From Ruegeria sp. 6PALISEP08 (GTDB taxonomy: Bacteria > Pseudomonadota > Alphaproteobacteria > Rhodobacterales > Rhodobacteraceae): a stretch of 64,000 bases of DNA. The translations under genes and the position numbers were made by a program. Of the stretch, positions 1-8,555 are shown one piece after another. The stretch spans positions 1 through 64,000 of the forward strand of contig NZ_LGXZ01000015.1 in NCBI RefSeq assembly GCF_001238295.1, read 5' to 3'. Every line of letters starts with the position of its first letter. The first letter of the stretch is position 1. A model generated the notes under the pieces. The model saw only the letters and a list, made by a program, of their open reading frames with translations, was not told the origin of the DNA and did no database searches.

Positions 1-232
1 ATTTCTTGGATCAGACTTATGCCGTTTGATTATCGCGGTTTAGCCGACAGGGCTTTTCGAAGTTCCATGCACCGCACCTAAATCGATCCCCACGTCCACC
101 AGACCATCGGGCCAGATCTGATGGGACAGCACAACAACGCGGTCGTCTTCAGCACAGGTTCGTTTGATGTCCACACGCTTTCACTACGAAAGCTCAGATT
201 GCGATTGCAAACCAAGGGCAAACCAGAAGGCG
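1..232. other. left edge, no supported gene
   Basis: No gene can be supported here. A short open frame enters from the left edge on the plus strand and stops near base 81; it is too short to identify. A 44-codon minus-strand frame from a GTG at 174 to a stop at 40 reads protein-like but matches nothing I recognise. The region lies downstream of the photolyase operon and no clear terminator hairpin with a T-run was seen. Confidence 0.4.
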
Positions 233-778
233 CTACATTTGCTGCATTCTTTTTCCAGCATGCGTTGTTTCGACCGTCTTGTTGATCCGCCGTTGGCGCG
301 TTGTTGGGTTCTTGGCAATCTTGATCCAGCGAAGGACGTTGCGCCGGTACGAGGGGGGCAATTGCTCCCATTTGTTCAGGTCCAATTCACCGGATAAATC
401 GTCTGGCACAATCAGAGCATCGACGTCATCAAAGAAGTTCCATAGTCCTGACGCCTTACTGGATTTTATGGACGCCTCTCCTGCGGGGTGCATTAAGCCT
501 TCTTGCCTAAGGCGCTCTGCTCTGCCCTTGTAGCTTTTGGACCAAGCTTGCTGTTTTCGCGGGCTGATCAGTTGCGCCGTCCGGTCTTCATCGATTGTAA
601 ATCGTCTTCCATCAATCCAACCATGCGCGATCAGCGCATCCAGCACCTCGTCCCGACTGACATATTTCTGCGGATGTGCCGCCTTCCACGTGATCAGGCG
701 GACGCTATTACGTTGGGCAAAATGCGTGCTCAGCCACTCCCACAGTTGATCACGGGATGTGACCTCAATATCAGCCAC
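233..778 (-). CDS. YdeI/OmpD-associated family protein
   Basis: A 181-residue soluble protein of the YdeI/OmpD-associated (bacteriocin-protection-like) family, whose biochemical role is not settled. The family signature is visible: a WLSTHFAQ-type N-terminus, EVLDALIAHGWIDGRRF near residues 44-58, then ISPRKQQAWSKSYKGRAERL near 71-90, and a C-terminal PPSYRRNVLRWI helix. The start is a GTG. It lies 15 bases downstream of the last photolyase gene on the same strand, so it is probably the distal gene of that operon. A link to photorepair is inference from position only. Confidence 0.8.
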   Translation of the reverse strand: MADIEVTSRDQLWEWLSTHFAQRNSVRLITWKAAHPQKYVSRDEVLDALIAHGWIDGRRFTIDEDRTAQLISPRKQQAWSKSYKGRAERLRQEGLMHPAGEASIKSSKASGLWNFFDDVDALIVPDDLSGELDLNKWEQLPPSYRRNVLRWIKIAKNPTTRQRRINKTVETTHAGKRMQQM

Positions 779-793
779 GCGCCACCATTGTGT

Positions 794-2293
794 TCATGCT
801 TGTGTCATCAGTCGCAAAAAAGCTTCAGCCGTCTTTATGTGCGTGCTCTTGGCCTCTGGCGACATCCATTCAGCCGTACGGCACATCATCGCCCATCGGG
901 GATTGCCAGCCAGTCTATCGCTGTTATTCAGGATAAAGCGCCAATAAAGCCCGTCCCAAATGTCGGCCCAGGGCCCTTTGCCCCAATTGCTCATTTTGCG
1001 AACATAGTTTGATCCCGAAAAGTACGGTTTGGTGGTGATCAACCCGCCATCGGCATGCTGGCTCATCGCGTAGGCATTGGGAACCATCACCCAATCATAG
1101 CTGTCGACGAACATTTCCATGAACCAGCGATAGACATGATCCGGATCAATTTCGCACAGAAACATAAATCCACCCAAAACCATGAGGCGTTCAATATGAT
1201 GACAATACCCTGTCTTGAGCACCCTTTTGATCGTGTCGTCCAGCGGATCAATACCAGTGGTTCCGTCGTAGAAAGCGCGGGGCATTGGGCGGTGATGGCC
1301 CCAATGATTTGTAGTGCGCATCGGCACACCCAGGCTCTCATAGGTCGCGCGCATAAACTCGCGCCAGCCAATGATCTGACGGACGAAACCTTCTAACGAA
1401 TTGAGAGGAATACCCTTTCGATCCGCATGCGCCAGCGCAGCGTCCAAAACCTGTTTGGGCGTCAACAATCCAATGTTCAAGGCTGGCGTGAGAACGGCAT
1501 GCCACAGCCAGCTTTCACCCGCAACAATGGCATCTTCATAGTCGCCAAAGTGATCAAACCGCCGTTCCAGAAACTGCGCCAGCCAGTCGGACGCAGCTTT
1601 GTGTGATGTCGGATAGTACAACGTATCCAGGCTGCCCAATGCTTCTGGAAAGTCAGCAAGTACGCTTGCTTTCGCGGCTTCATCAACCGCGTCATGGGAA
1701 GGCCAGTCGATCCAAGGCAGGCTGCCCAACAGCGCCTTGGACACTTTCTTACGGTTTTCCTTGTCAAAGCTCCATTGTCCCCCCGCCGGTTGACCGCCGT
1801 CCATCAACACATTCAAGCGGCGGCGTTGGCTTTTGTAGAACTCTGCCATGAACCAGCGTTTGCGACCGGCAAACCAATCCTGATTGTCGGCCCGAGTGTT
1901 CAAAAAACCAGGTGATGGCTGGAAATCGAGCGTGATATCGGTTCTGCCAGCCGCCGCCCGAAGACGTTTTTCTGCAATTAAGTCTACCGGATCAACCATG
2001 ATTATATGGCTGATGCCGCGGTCCCGCAGACTTTGAAACAGGCGCAAGCAAGCGCCCGGCTGCCGCTCAAAGGGCCAAATCGCGGCATCAAATCCCTTGG
2101 CGACCAAGCCATCGCGATAGCGCGTCATGGAAGCACGGTGCAGCCAAAGCTTTTGCTTGTGCATCGTGGCAGGATAAAACGCATCGCCAAAGAAAAGCGG
2201 GTCTTCGAAAAGCACAACCGCGTCGGGTCGGGCGGCCACACCGGGGTGCTGGGCAAACAATTGGTTGGGAAGTAAAAGCGCGGCAGTGGACAC
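794..2293 (-). CDS. Cryptochrome/photolyase of the FeS-BCP/(6-4) photolyase type, FeS cysteines missing
   Basis: A 499-residue flavoprotein of the bacterial cryptochrome/(6-4) photolyase group (PhrB/CryB type), expected to repair UV photoproducts in DNA or sense blue light. The N-terminal alpha/beta antenna domain begins with LLLPNQLF; the FAD-binding half contains GFVRQIIGWREFMR, HHIERLMVLGGFMF and GMSQ-like AMSQHADGG. Family members normally hold a 4Fe-4S cluster on four cysteines, three of them in a loop after the KMS motif. Here, near residue 433, the loop reads KMSNWGKGPWADIWDGLYW: it is about ten residues shorter and has no cysteine. The fourth ligand position, before GYCHHIERL, also seems to lack one. 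The start is GTG, three bases after the preceding gene, so translation is probably coupled. Confidence 0.9.
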   Translation of the reverse strand: MSTAALLLPNQLFAQHPGVAARPDAVVLFEDPLFFGDAFYPATMHKQKLWLHRASMTRYRDGLVAKGFDAAIWPFERQPGACLRLFQSLRDRGISHIIMVDPVDLIAEKRLRAAAGRTDITLDFQPSPGFLNTRADNQDWFAGRKRWFMAEFYKSQRRRLNVLMDGGQPAGGQWSFDKENRKKVSKALLGSLPWIDWPSHDAVDEAAKASVLADFPEALGSLDTLYYPTSHKAASDWLAQFLERRFDHFGDYEDAIVAGESWLWHAVLTPALNIGLLTPKQVLDAALAHADRKGIPLNSLEGFVRQIIGWREFMRATYESLGVPMRTTNHWGHHRPMPRAFYDGTTGIDPLDDTIKRVLKTGYCHHIERLMVLGGFMFLCEIDPDHVYRWFMEMFVDSYDWVMVPNAYAMSQHADGGLITTKPYFSGSNYVRKMSNWGKGPWADIWDGLYWRFILNNSDRLAGNPRWAMMCRTAEWMSPEAKSTHIKTAEAFLRLMTQA

Positions 2294-2296
2294 CGG

Positions 2297-3541
2297 CTAT
2301 GGCCTTGGTTGGGTGGCCAGGTTCAATTGGCTCAAAAGCGATGGGATCTTCTTTCGAAGACCAAAGAAGCCTGCCCTTGCATGAGGCCATGTTATCGTGT
2401 CGTGGGGTCGTATTATCCGGTTCAAAGACAGGCCAGCGTCCCTCAACAGAGGTTCCGCACGATCAAGTCGTGACCGAGTGGGACCGACGGGCGCATAGGC
2501 TGTTGCAATGGTTTTGACACCGGTATTCCGCGCTGCCTCGATCAACGGATCACTCCAATCCTCGGCGGATTGCACGCGCTTTCCGTGAGGTTCCAGGGCG
2601 CTGTTCATCGCGCCTTCGGCAAAATCCGTTACAGCGCCTGCAATCGGATTTGGAGACCGACCATGCGTCGCCAAAAGTCCAATCGCGGCAGCAGGCGATG
2701 TCGGCATTAAGCTATCGGCTGACAGATCATCCTCGGTCAACAGCATGAGGTAAGGGCCCTCTGGGGGCTCTTGCGGAGTCAAAAGCGGAATAAGCGGGTG
2801 TTCTGCTGTCTCGGTCAGAGGTTCCGCAAATTTGGCGAGGTTTTTTGGTTGAAACCGTCCTTCGGTGTATTTGGCAATATTATCAGGTCGCGCGAGGTAG
2901 GTTTTGCCTTTTGTGTGCAATCCGCCGACCCACCGCCAGCTCAGCGTGTTCGACGCGGGATCGCCATCCAGCAAATGCCGCAAAAAGAAGTCCGCGCCAA
3001 GCTGCCAGGGTATGTGGAGCGTAAAAATCCAGATTGATGCAAACCACATGCGCGCTTGGTTGTGGAGGTAACCGGTCGTCATCAGTTCCCGCGCCCAATG
3101 ATCGAAACAGTCGATGCCGGTATTGCCGTTCACTGCATCGTTGAAACGGGTCTCTAAGCCCTGATCGAATTTTAGTCGCTCTAAAGCACTCAACAGATCC
3201 CGCTGATAATGTGTCCAGACGCTGGGCCTCTGTTCCAGCCAGCCCTTGAAGTAAGTGCGCCAGAACACTTCTTGAACGAACTTCTCCGCCGCGTCGGAAT
3301 TTTGGGACGCTAGTACAGTTGCCAGTACCTCTTGTTCCGTTATCAAACGGTGGCGCAGCCAAGGTGACAAACCCGATACATTGCTGCGTTGATCGGTCCC
3401 AAAATCGTAGTCCCGCTTACCTGTATAATGCCGACCGGCGCGTCCCACGAACTGCTTCAGCCTTTTAAGGCCATTGGTTCGTGTGGGCTTGAAACTGATC
3501 GTCTCTTTCGCTTCCGCAAGTTCTGGAAAAATCTCGGTCAT
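2297..3541 (-). CDS. Photolyase-related FAD-binding protein with domains in swapped order
   Basis: A 414-residue protein with the FAD-binding domain of photolyases at its N-terminus rather than its C-terminus. Residues about 20-250 hold the family motifs FVQEVFWRTYFKGWLE, TGYLHNQARMWFAS and DPASNTLSWRWVGG. The C-terminal 150 residues, with strand-like LMLLTEDDL and IATAYAPVGP segments and ending WPHARAGFFGLRKKIP, resemble an alpha/beta domain. The start is set at the ATG that overlaps the stop of the upstream DUF2256 gene (ATGA); the open frame continues upstream, but that part overlaps two other genes. Function in photorepair or light sensing is inferred from the fold and the operon. Confidence 0.82.
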   Translation of the reverse strand: MTEIFPELAEAKETISFKPTRTNGLKRLKQFVGRAGRHYTGKRDYDFGTDQRSNVSGLSPWLRHRLITEQEVLATVLASQNSDAAEKFVQEVFWRTYFKGWLEQRPSVWTHYQRDLLSALERLKFDQGLETRFNDAVNGNTGIDCFDHWARELMTTGYLHNQARMWFASIWIFTLHIPWQLGADFFLRHLLDGDPASNTLSWRWVGGLHTKGKTYLARPDNIAKYTEGRFQPKNLAKFAEPLTETAEHPLIPLLTPQEPPEGPYLMLLTEDDLSADSLMPTSPAAAIGLLATHGRSPNPIAGAVTDFAEGAMNSALEPHGKRVQSAEDWSDPLIEAARNTGVKTIATAYAPVGPTRSRLDRAEPLLRDAGLSLNRIIRPHDTITWPHARAGFFGLRKKIPSLLSQLNLATQPRP

Positions 3542-3678
3542 GCGGCCAACCTGCATTTCTTCGAACAGTATTTCACTTGATCCCAAACGTTTTCCCATTT
3601 CTTGCGCCAGGTGAACGGGCGCTTGCAGATCGGGCAGATTTTCAGGGGCAAATCGGCTTTCTTCCGCATCCTCATCAT
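3538..3678 (-). CDS. DUF2256 small zinc-ribbon-like protein
   Basis: A 46-residue protein that is easy to miss because larger frames overlap both ends. It starts at an ATG overlapping the stop of the upstream photolyase gene (ATGA) and stops inside the ATGA that opens the next gene. The sequence begins MMRMRKKADLPLKICPICK and continues with RPFTWRKKWE, a WD pair, then KYCSKKCR. The two cysteine pairs (CPIC and CSKKC) suggest a zinc-binding knuckle, and the RPFxWRKKW core is the signature of DUF2256. The family is often found next to cryptochrome/photolyase genes; its role is unknown. Start-stop overlaps on both sides indicate one translationally coupled unit. Confidence 0.9.
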   Translation of the reverse strand: MMRMRKKADLPLKICPICKRPFTWRKKWENVWDQVKYCSKKCRLAA

Positions 3679-5186
3679 TGGTCCCCCAAAGGCAGGCCGA
3701 GTTGCTCTTGATCTTGAGCCGACCGCGCATCTTTGCGAGCAGTCCGCCTGGTCTTTCGGCTCGCGTGCTTTGCCGCGATGGCTTGCGCTTGGGCGCGAAA
3801 CTCAGTGCTCCGGCGGACGCCCCATACCCGCTCGCGCGCGGCTTTGGCTGCTGCGAGATGGTCAAAAACACGCTCTGGATAATGCGCTCCGATGATTTGT
3901 TTCCCATCTTGGGCTTTCCAGGGTTCGTGGATGTACCGATCCGAAATATGGGCCAGTTCCGGCAACCATGTCCGAATGAACACCCCTTCTGGATCCTGAT
4001 CATAGCCCTGCTTAACTGGATTATAGATGCGCACGGTATTGATGCCAGTGGTGCCTGATTGCATTTGCACCTGACTCCAGTGAATGCCTGGCTCATAGTC
4101 CGTAAACATGCGCGCCAAATGCTCACCCTGGGCTCGCCAATCCACCCAAAGATGATAGCTCGCCGTGGCCATCACCATCGCGCGCTTCCGAAAGTTGAGC
4201 CACCCCGTCGCTTGCAATGACCGCATACATGCGTCCAAAAACGGATATCCCGTTTCGCCTATGGACCAGGCAGCCAAAAGCTCGCAATCTGGCGCTTTCG
4301 GTCGAAGCCCGTCGTAAAGGCGATGCAGATTTTCAAACTCGATCCGAGGTTCATCCTCAAGTTTCTGAATAAAATGGCAATGCCAATGCAACCGGCCCGA
4401 AAACGAGCGCAGCGATTTGCGCCAGTCCTTTGCTTGCGGCGGCAATTGGCGTATTTGCCTTTCAGTCGCTTGCGAGACCTCGCGCATAGAAAGCGCGCCC
4501 CAAGCCAGGTGGGCCGACAGCCGCGAACACGCAACGGCTCCCTCCAAAGGGCTGGACATCTCGCGTTGGTATCTTTTGCCTCGGTATGTCAGAAAGCTGT
4601 TCAGCCGCTCCAAACCCGCAGCTCGTCCACCGGCTTGACGACCAACGCACAGATCATCCCGCAAGCCGAGGTCGCGCGCCGTGGGAATATACCCTGGTTC
4701 TATATCGATATGTTTCAGCGCAACTGGTGACGAAACGGGCAATGCCATAAACCTGTCCCACCGTTCCGCCCAGCCGTCGCGAGACTTGAGCCTGCGAAAA
4801 ACGCCGTGGTTTTGCACTTCGTGCCACTGCACACCATGATCCCTGCACCATGCTGCGACCTGACGGTCCCGCTGATACGTCCAATTGTTCCCTGTTTCCT
4901 CGTGTGACCAAAGTACGTCGACTAGACCACGATCCTTCAACTCGGATAGGACCGACACAATCTGCCCGGTGCGCACAACAAGAGGCTGGCCAAGTTCCCC
5001 AAGGTCTTTTCGAAGTCCGGCGATTGTCTCAGCAACAAAGTTCCACTGCCGTGTTGACGCGTCGGGTTGCTGCCAAAGCTCCGGTTCAACAACATAGAGT
5101 GGCAAAACTGGCCCGACCTCAGACGCCTGCGAAAGTGCCGGATGATCATTTACCCGTAAATCCCGTTTGAACCAAACGACCTGCAC
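3675..5186 (-). CDS. Cryptochrome/deoxyribodipyrimidine photolyase family protein
   Basis: A 503-residue photolyase/cryptochrome with the usual domain order. The N-terminal alpha/beta antenna domain begins QVVWFKRDLRVNDHPALS. The C-terminal FAD domain contains RFSGRLHWHCHF-like sequence (SFSGRLHWHCHFIQKL), WSIGETGYPFLDACMRSLQATG, LNFRKRAMVMA and GINTVRIYNPVKQ, and it ends in a basic tail. The GTG start at 5186 is chosen because a GGAGG lies four bases upstream and because it puts the first beta strand at the N-terminus; the longer upstream frame has no family similarity. It is the first gene of the photorepair operon. Whether it repairs DNA or signals cannot be decided from sequence alone. 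Confidence 0.88.
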   Translation of the reverse strand: MQVVWFKRDLRVNDHPALSQASEVGPVLPLYVVEPELWQQPDASTRQWNFVAETIAGLRKDLGELGQPLVVRTGQIVSVLSELKDRGLVDVLWSHEETGNNWTYQRDRQVAAWCRDHGVQWHEVQNHGVFRRLKSRDGWAERWDRFMALPVSSPVALKHIDIEPGYIPTARDLGLRDDLCVGRQAGGRAAGLERLNSFLTYRGKRYQREMSSPLEGAVACSRLSAHLAWGALSMREVSQATERQIRQLPPQAKDWRKSLRSFSGRLHWHCHFIQKLEDEPRIEFENLHRLYDGLRPKAPDCELLAAWSIGETGYPFLDACMRSLQATGWLNFRKRAMVMATASYHLWVDWRAQGEHLARMFTDYEPGIHWSQVQMQSGTTGINTVRIYNPVKQGYDQDPEGVFIRTWLPELAHISDRYIHEPWKAQDGKQIIGAHYPERVFDHLAAAKAARERVWGVRRSTEFRAQAQAIAAKHASRKTRRTARKDARSAQDQEQLGLPLGDQ

Positions 5187-5946
5187 GATACCTCCGTTCT
5201 TCGAGTACTGTACGTATGGCCACAGAAATTGGATCTTTGTTTCAACCATCTCTCCACTTCGCTGTGGGCGCGGCCTTTGCGCAGACGCCATCGGCCTTCG
5301 GCACTTGAAGGTCGGAAGCTTCCGCGAACTCATTGATGAGCGTCTGGCCTGGAGAATGAGACCTTGGCGAAAGTGACATAGATTGGTAACGGCTCTGAGC
5401 CCTAAAACACCATGCCAAGAACCGGGTTGGCCCAACTTTAGTTTGTTTGAACTCTGATTTCTGAACACAGGTTAGAGAGACCACCACAACGACCTGTACG
5501 CCACCAAGCACCGTGAGCGCGATTGGCAGCGATCCCCAGAACATCTACCCCCAATGCACCGTTAATGGGAGAAAGCTAAATCTAAACCGAGTCATCTCGT
5601 TTGCGCATTGAAATCGGTAAATTAGGCTCATGCAGCATTTAGCCTCGTCGATCATTCGATACGGAAACCACTGAATTTATTTGATTGCCGTAGTCAATTT
5701 TTTGTGGCGGCGAATTTTAAGCTCTCTTCAGCAAACCGCGAGATAACTACAAACCTCGCGCACTATGCAAAAATTTTGCCTATACGCCTGCAATTTGAGC
5801 AAAGCTGCCGTTAACTATGACTTGCGGCATCCCAAGTTGCGGCTTCATAGCGTATCTGTGTTCCACGACTGCCCCATTGTTTCTTTGGTTTTCGCGCTAA
5901 CTCTCACGAGCGTACCGGCGAAACCCAATGGGCAAGGTCAAACAAA
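5187..5946. other. intergenic region upstream of the photolyase operon
   Basis: A 760-base stretch between divergent genes that should hold the promoters of the photolyase operon (minus) and of the DCC-family gene (plus). The part from about 5590 to 5770 is AT-rich. I looked for the Rhodobacter RpoE-type -35 element TGATCC on the minus strand and did not find it. A minus-strand frame at 5242-5544 starts after a G-rich stretch and begins with a hydrophobic segment (FWGSLPIALTVLGGVQVVVV), but it overlaps the photolyase leader and matches no family I know. Confidence 0.4.
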
Positions 5947-6393
5947 ATGCACAAAACAGACAATGCTGAGTTTGCACTCACATCCGATGACGCCGATCAA
6001 CCGCACACTACGGAGTACTACGATGGATCATGCCCGCTTTGCTCCGTTGAGATCGGGCATTATGCTTCTTGCAAGGGCGCTGAACACCTGCGGTTTGTCG
6101 ACGTTTCAGAACCCAATGCTCGTGTTGGTGCAAATCTAACGCGGCAAGAAGCGATGGATCGACTCACTGTGCGCCGACCAGATGGAGAACTTGTGTCCGG
6201 TGCGCGCGGGTTCACGGAACTCTGGGGCACTTTACCCAAATGGCGTTGGCTGGCGCGTCTGGCAGGCTTACCCGGGGTAACGTCCCTGCTGGAACTTGCA
6301 TACCGAGTTTTCCTGCCCTTAAGACCGAAGCTTTCGAAGATCGCCTCTTGGTTCGGAGCGAAGCCGGTTAACAGGACAAGTTCGTCGACATGA
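5947..6393 (+). CDS. DUF393 (DCC thiol-disulfide oxidoreductase-like) protein
   Basis: A 148-residue protein of the DCC/DUF393 family, described as thiol-disulfide oxidoreductase-like. The diagnostic motif YYDGSCPLCSVEI lies near residues 24-36 and carries the CxxC pair; a conserved ARGFTELW segment follows near residue 86. The first 20 residues are variable. No substrate is known for the family. It is encoded divergently from the photolyase operon; family members often neighbour photolyase and fatty-acid genes, but a shared role here is only inference. Confidence 0.8.
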   Translation: MHKTDNAEFALTSDDADQPHTTEYYDGSCPLCSVEIGHYASCKGAEHLRFVDVSEPNARVGANLTRQEAMDRLTVRRPDGELVSGARGFTELWGTLPKWRWLARLAGLPGVTSLLELAYRVFLPLRPKLSKIASWFGAKPVNRTSSST

Positions 6394-6567
6394 TAAACCT
6401 AAACGATGGGCATTTCTAATGGCTGGATTGGCTCTTCAAAGGCGTTCTCGAATCCGCGTTTGGCAACATTCGCGCCGTATTCACACTTCGTCTTGGGTTG
6501 GTCACGCTGATCAGTGACGCAGGTATGTAGTTGTTCGGCTTGTTGGTTTTGAGTGAATTGGGTTAGT

Positions 6568-7890
6568 TCAGATGACGTACTTTTCAAGCAGCATCTTCAC
6601 GGGCAGCGAGGCATTCAATCGAGTAGCCAACAGAAACATTCCCCCAATCTTTCGCTGAAGGTAAAGAACGTCCATTGGCACCTGGGGTGGGATATAGCCG
6701 ACCTCGACCAGGGCCATACTCTCTTTGTTCAGGCGGTGGGAAAGCGTTAGGTCGGAGAAATCAAATTCATTCGCAGATAGAATTGCTTCGAAAACGCTGC
6801 GGATCATTCCGAGGATCCGGTCGTCAAATGGGCCATCACCTTCAATAAGCTTAAGTTGTATGGCAGCCTTACGAAGCGCCGCGCCGTCTTCAAGCAAACC
6901 GGCGCGCAACAGATCCACGTATCCATCTATTGCAGATGGTTGCAGTGCGCGTGCCGCGCCAAAATCCAAGAGACCGATTTTTCCATTGGATGGGTTGTAT
7001 CGGTAATTGGCAAAGTTTGGATCGCTCTGCATCATACCGAACTCAAAAACCTCGCGCAGCGTGAGATTGACCAAGGCCTCTGAGACTCGATTGCGTTCCT
7101 CGCTTGTCGCATCACTCACGGCCTCGATAGGGCGACCTTCCAGAAAGGACATCGTCAGAACTTCTGGCGTGCTCCAATCTGCATAGAACTCTGGGATCTT
7201 AAACGCTTCATCGCCCTGCAATAGGTCAGCAAAACAGCGCATATATTGCCCCTCGCGTTCATAGTCCGTTTCTTCATGTAATTGACTGCGCGCCTCTTGG
7301 ATATACGGAGCCAGATCAAAGCTTTGGGGAAGCAGACCTGACATGCGAACCAGAGTGGCAACGTTGGCCACGTCGCTGTCGATACTGCGCGCGATACCGG
7401 GATATTGCACTTTGATCGACACATCGCGTCCGTCTTTCAAGGTCGCACGATGTACTTGCCCAATGCTCGCTGCCGCTATGGGCCTAACGTTAAAACTTTT
7501 GAAGGATTTTCGCCAATCTGCACCCCAAGCTCGGTTCAGGACGTCACGCAATTGTTTCGGTGGCATGAAATGCGCCTGATATCGTAAACGCGCCATGATG
7601 TCAGCCAGTTCAGGCGGCAAGACCTAACCTGCATCCATCGAAATCAACTGACCCACCTTCATCGCGGCGCCTCGCATGCGAGCAAGTTGATCCGCGACTC
7701 GTGTCACGTTGCCGGGTGTCATCAACAAACCACGCATATCGGGTCGCGCGCCGCGGCCGATCTCTCTTAGGGCGCGTACTGCCATGTTCCCCGCAATGCC
7801 TGCCGTCATGCTGCTTAAACCGGCAACACGGACCAAACGGCTTGTAGGAACTGCCAAAGGGGTTGGTGAGGATTTAGGGTCGGTCATCAA
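6568..7890 (-). pseudogene. ABC1/UbiB-type kinase interrupted by an in-frame amber codon
   Basis: An ABC1 (AarF/UbiB-like) atypical kinase of about 440 codons broken by one stop. The first 88 codons run through the KxGQ motif (GAAMKVGQLISMDAG) and end at TAG (7626-7624). The same frame then resumes at once with VLPPELADIMARLRY and continues for 350 codons with the alanine-rich loop AAASIGQVHRA, the catalytic-loop remnant QSDPNFANYRY and GLLDFGAAR. No frameshift is needed. Related proteins usually have D or E at the stop position, and one base change could turn GAG into TAG. A TTG two codons later could restart translation but would give a protein without KxGQ. It follows DUF427 by three bases. 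Confidence 0.75.
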
Positions 7891-7893
7891 TAC

Positions 7894-8367
7894 TCACCAA
7901 AATTCCGTGCCCGGAGCGCCTTTAATGCGACCCTTCAAGTTTTCGGTGACCCAACCTCCATAGAAGTCCCCGGGTTGCGGGATCACCCGGTACTCACCAA
8001 CAAAACAAGCGTCCATAAGTCCGGCGTAAAAGGCGAGATAGCCCTTAATCCGTTCAAATTTGATGGTTGGTGCAGCATAACTCCACGCAGCTTTCTTAGC
8101 CGCAGCTGCCCCGCTCTGAACGTCCCAGTAGCTCGCAACACCCTTCCACTCGCAGAATGATCTACCCGAGGCCTTTGTCAGAACGGCATCAATGTCTTGC
8201 GGCGGAATATAATACGTGGGGGCGTGGTGGGTTTCGAGAACCTGAAACGCCTGATCGGTTTCCACGATTGTTTGACCGCCGAGCTCGATCCGCACTCGAT
8301 GAGGCACTGCCCGCAGCGCAGGTGGTCGCGGATAGTCTTGGACGTTTGCAGTTGTCCAACCTGTCAT
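7894..8367 (-). CDS. DUF427 domain-containing protein
   Basis: A 157-residue protein of the DUF427 family, a small beta-rich fold of unknown activity. Visible family features are the RVRIELGGQTIVET strand region near residue 25, PTYYIPPQDID near residue 50, FCEWKGVASYWDV near residue 71 and AFYAGLMDACFVGEYRVIPQPGDFYGGWVT near residues 112-141. The stop is three bases before the ABC1-type gene, so the two are likely co-transcribed. No catalytic role can be assigned. Confidence 0.85.
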   Translation of the reverse strand: MTGWTTANVQDYPRPPALRAVPHRVRIELGGQTIVETDQAFQVLETHHAPTYYIPPQDIDAVLTKASGRSFCEWKGVASYWDVQSGAAAAKKAAWSYAAPTIKFERIKGYLAFYAGLMDACFVGEYRVIPQPGDFYGGWVTENLKGRIKGAPGTEFW

Positions 8368-8555
8368 TTCGAACCTTGGGTATGAATCAGTTGTTCCATC
8401 TTCGAACTAGCGCGCCGACAGCGTTATTCTAGCGATAGAGCTTTCAGCGTATGGCAGGTGAACTTGCACCAAAATTGGGCTTAGTGTCAGCTTGGGACGG
8501 GCAACGTTATTTGACCGACTTTGCAGCCCGAACCGTCGAAATGAGTGTCCTAAAT

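Noticed and set aside
78..371. 97-codon minus-strand frame at the left edge
   Set aside because: It overlaps the YdeI-like gene in another frame and shows no family-like pattern.
2297..4126. 609-codon open frame covering the permuted photolyase
   Set aside because: The first 195 codons overlap the upstream photolyase and DUF2256 genes; the ATGA overlap at 3541 marks the true start.
5242..5544. Small hydrophobic minus-strand frame upstream of the photolyase operon
   Set aside because: It overlaps the photolyase leader, its second half is not protein-like, and no family was recognised.
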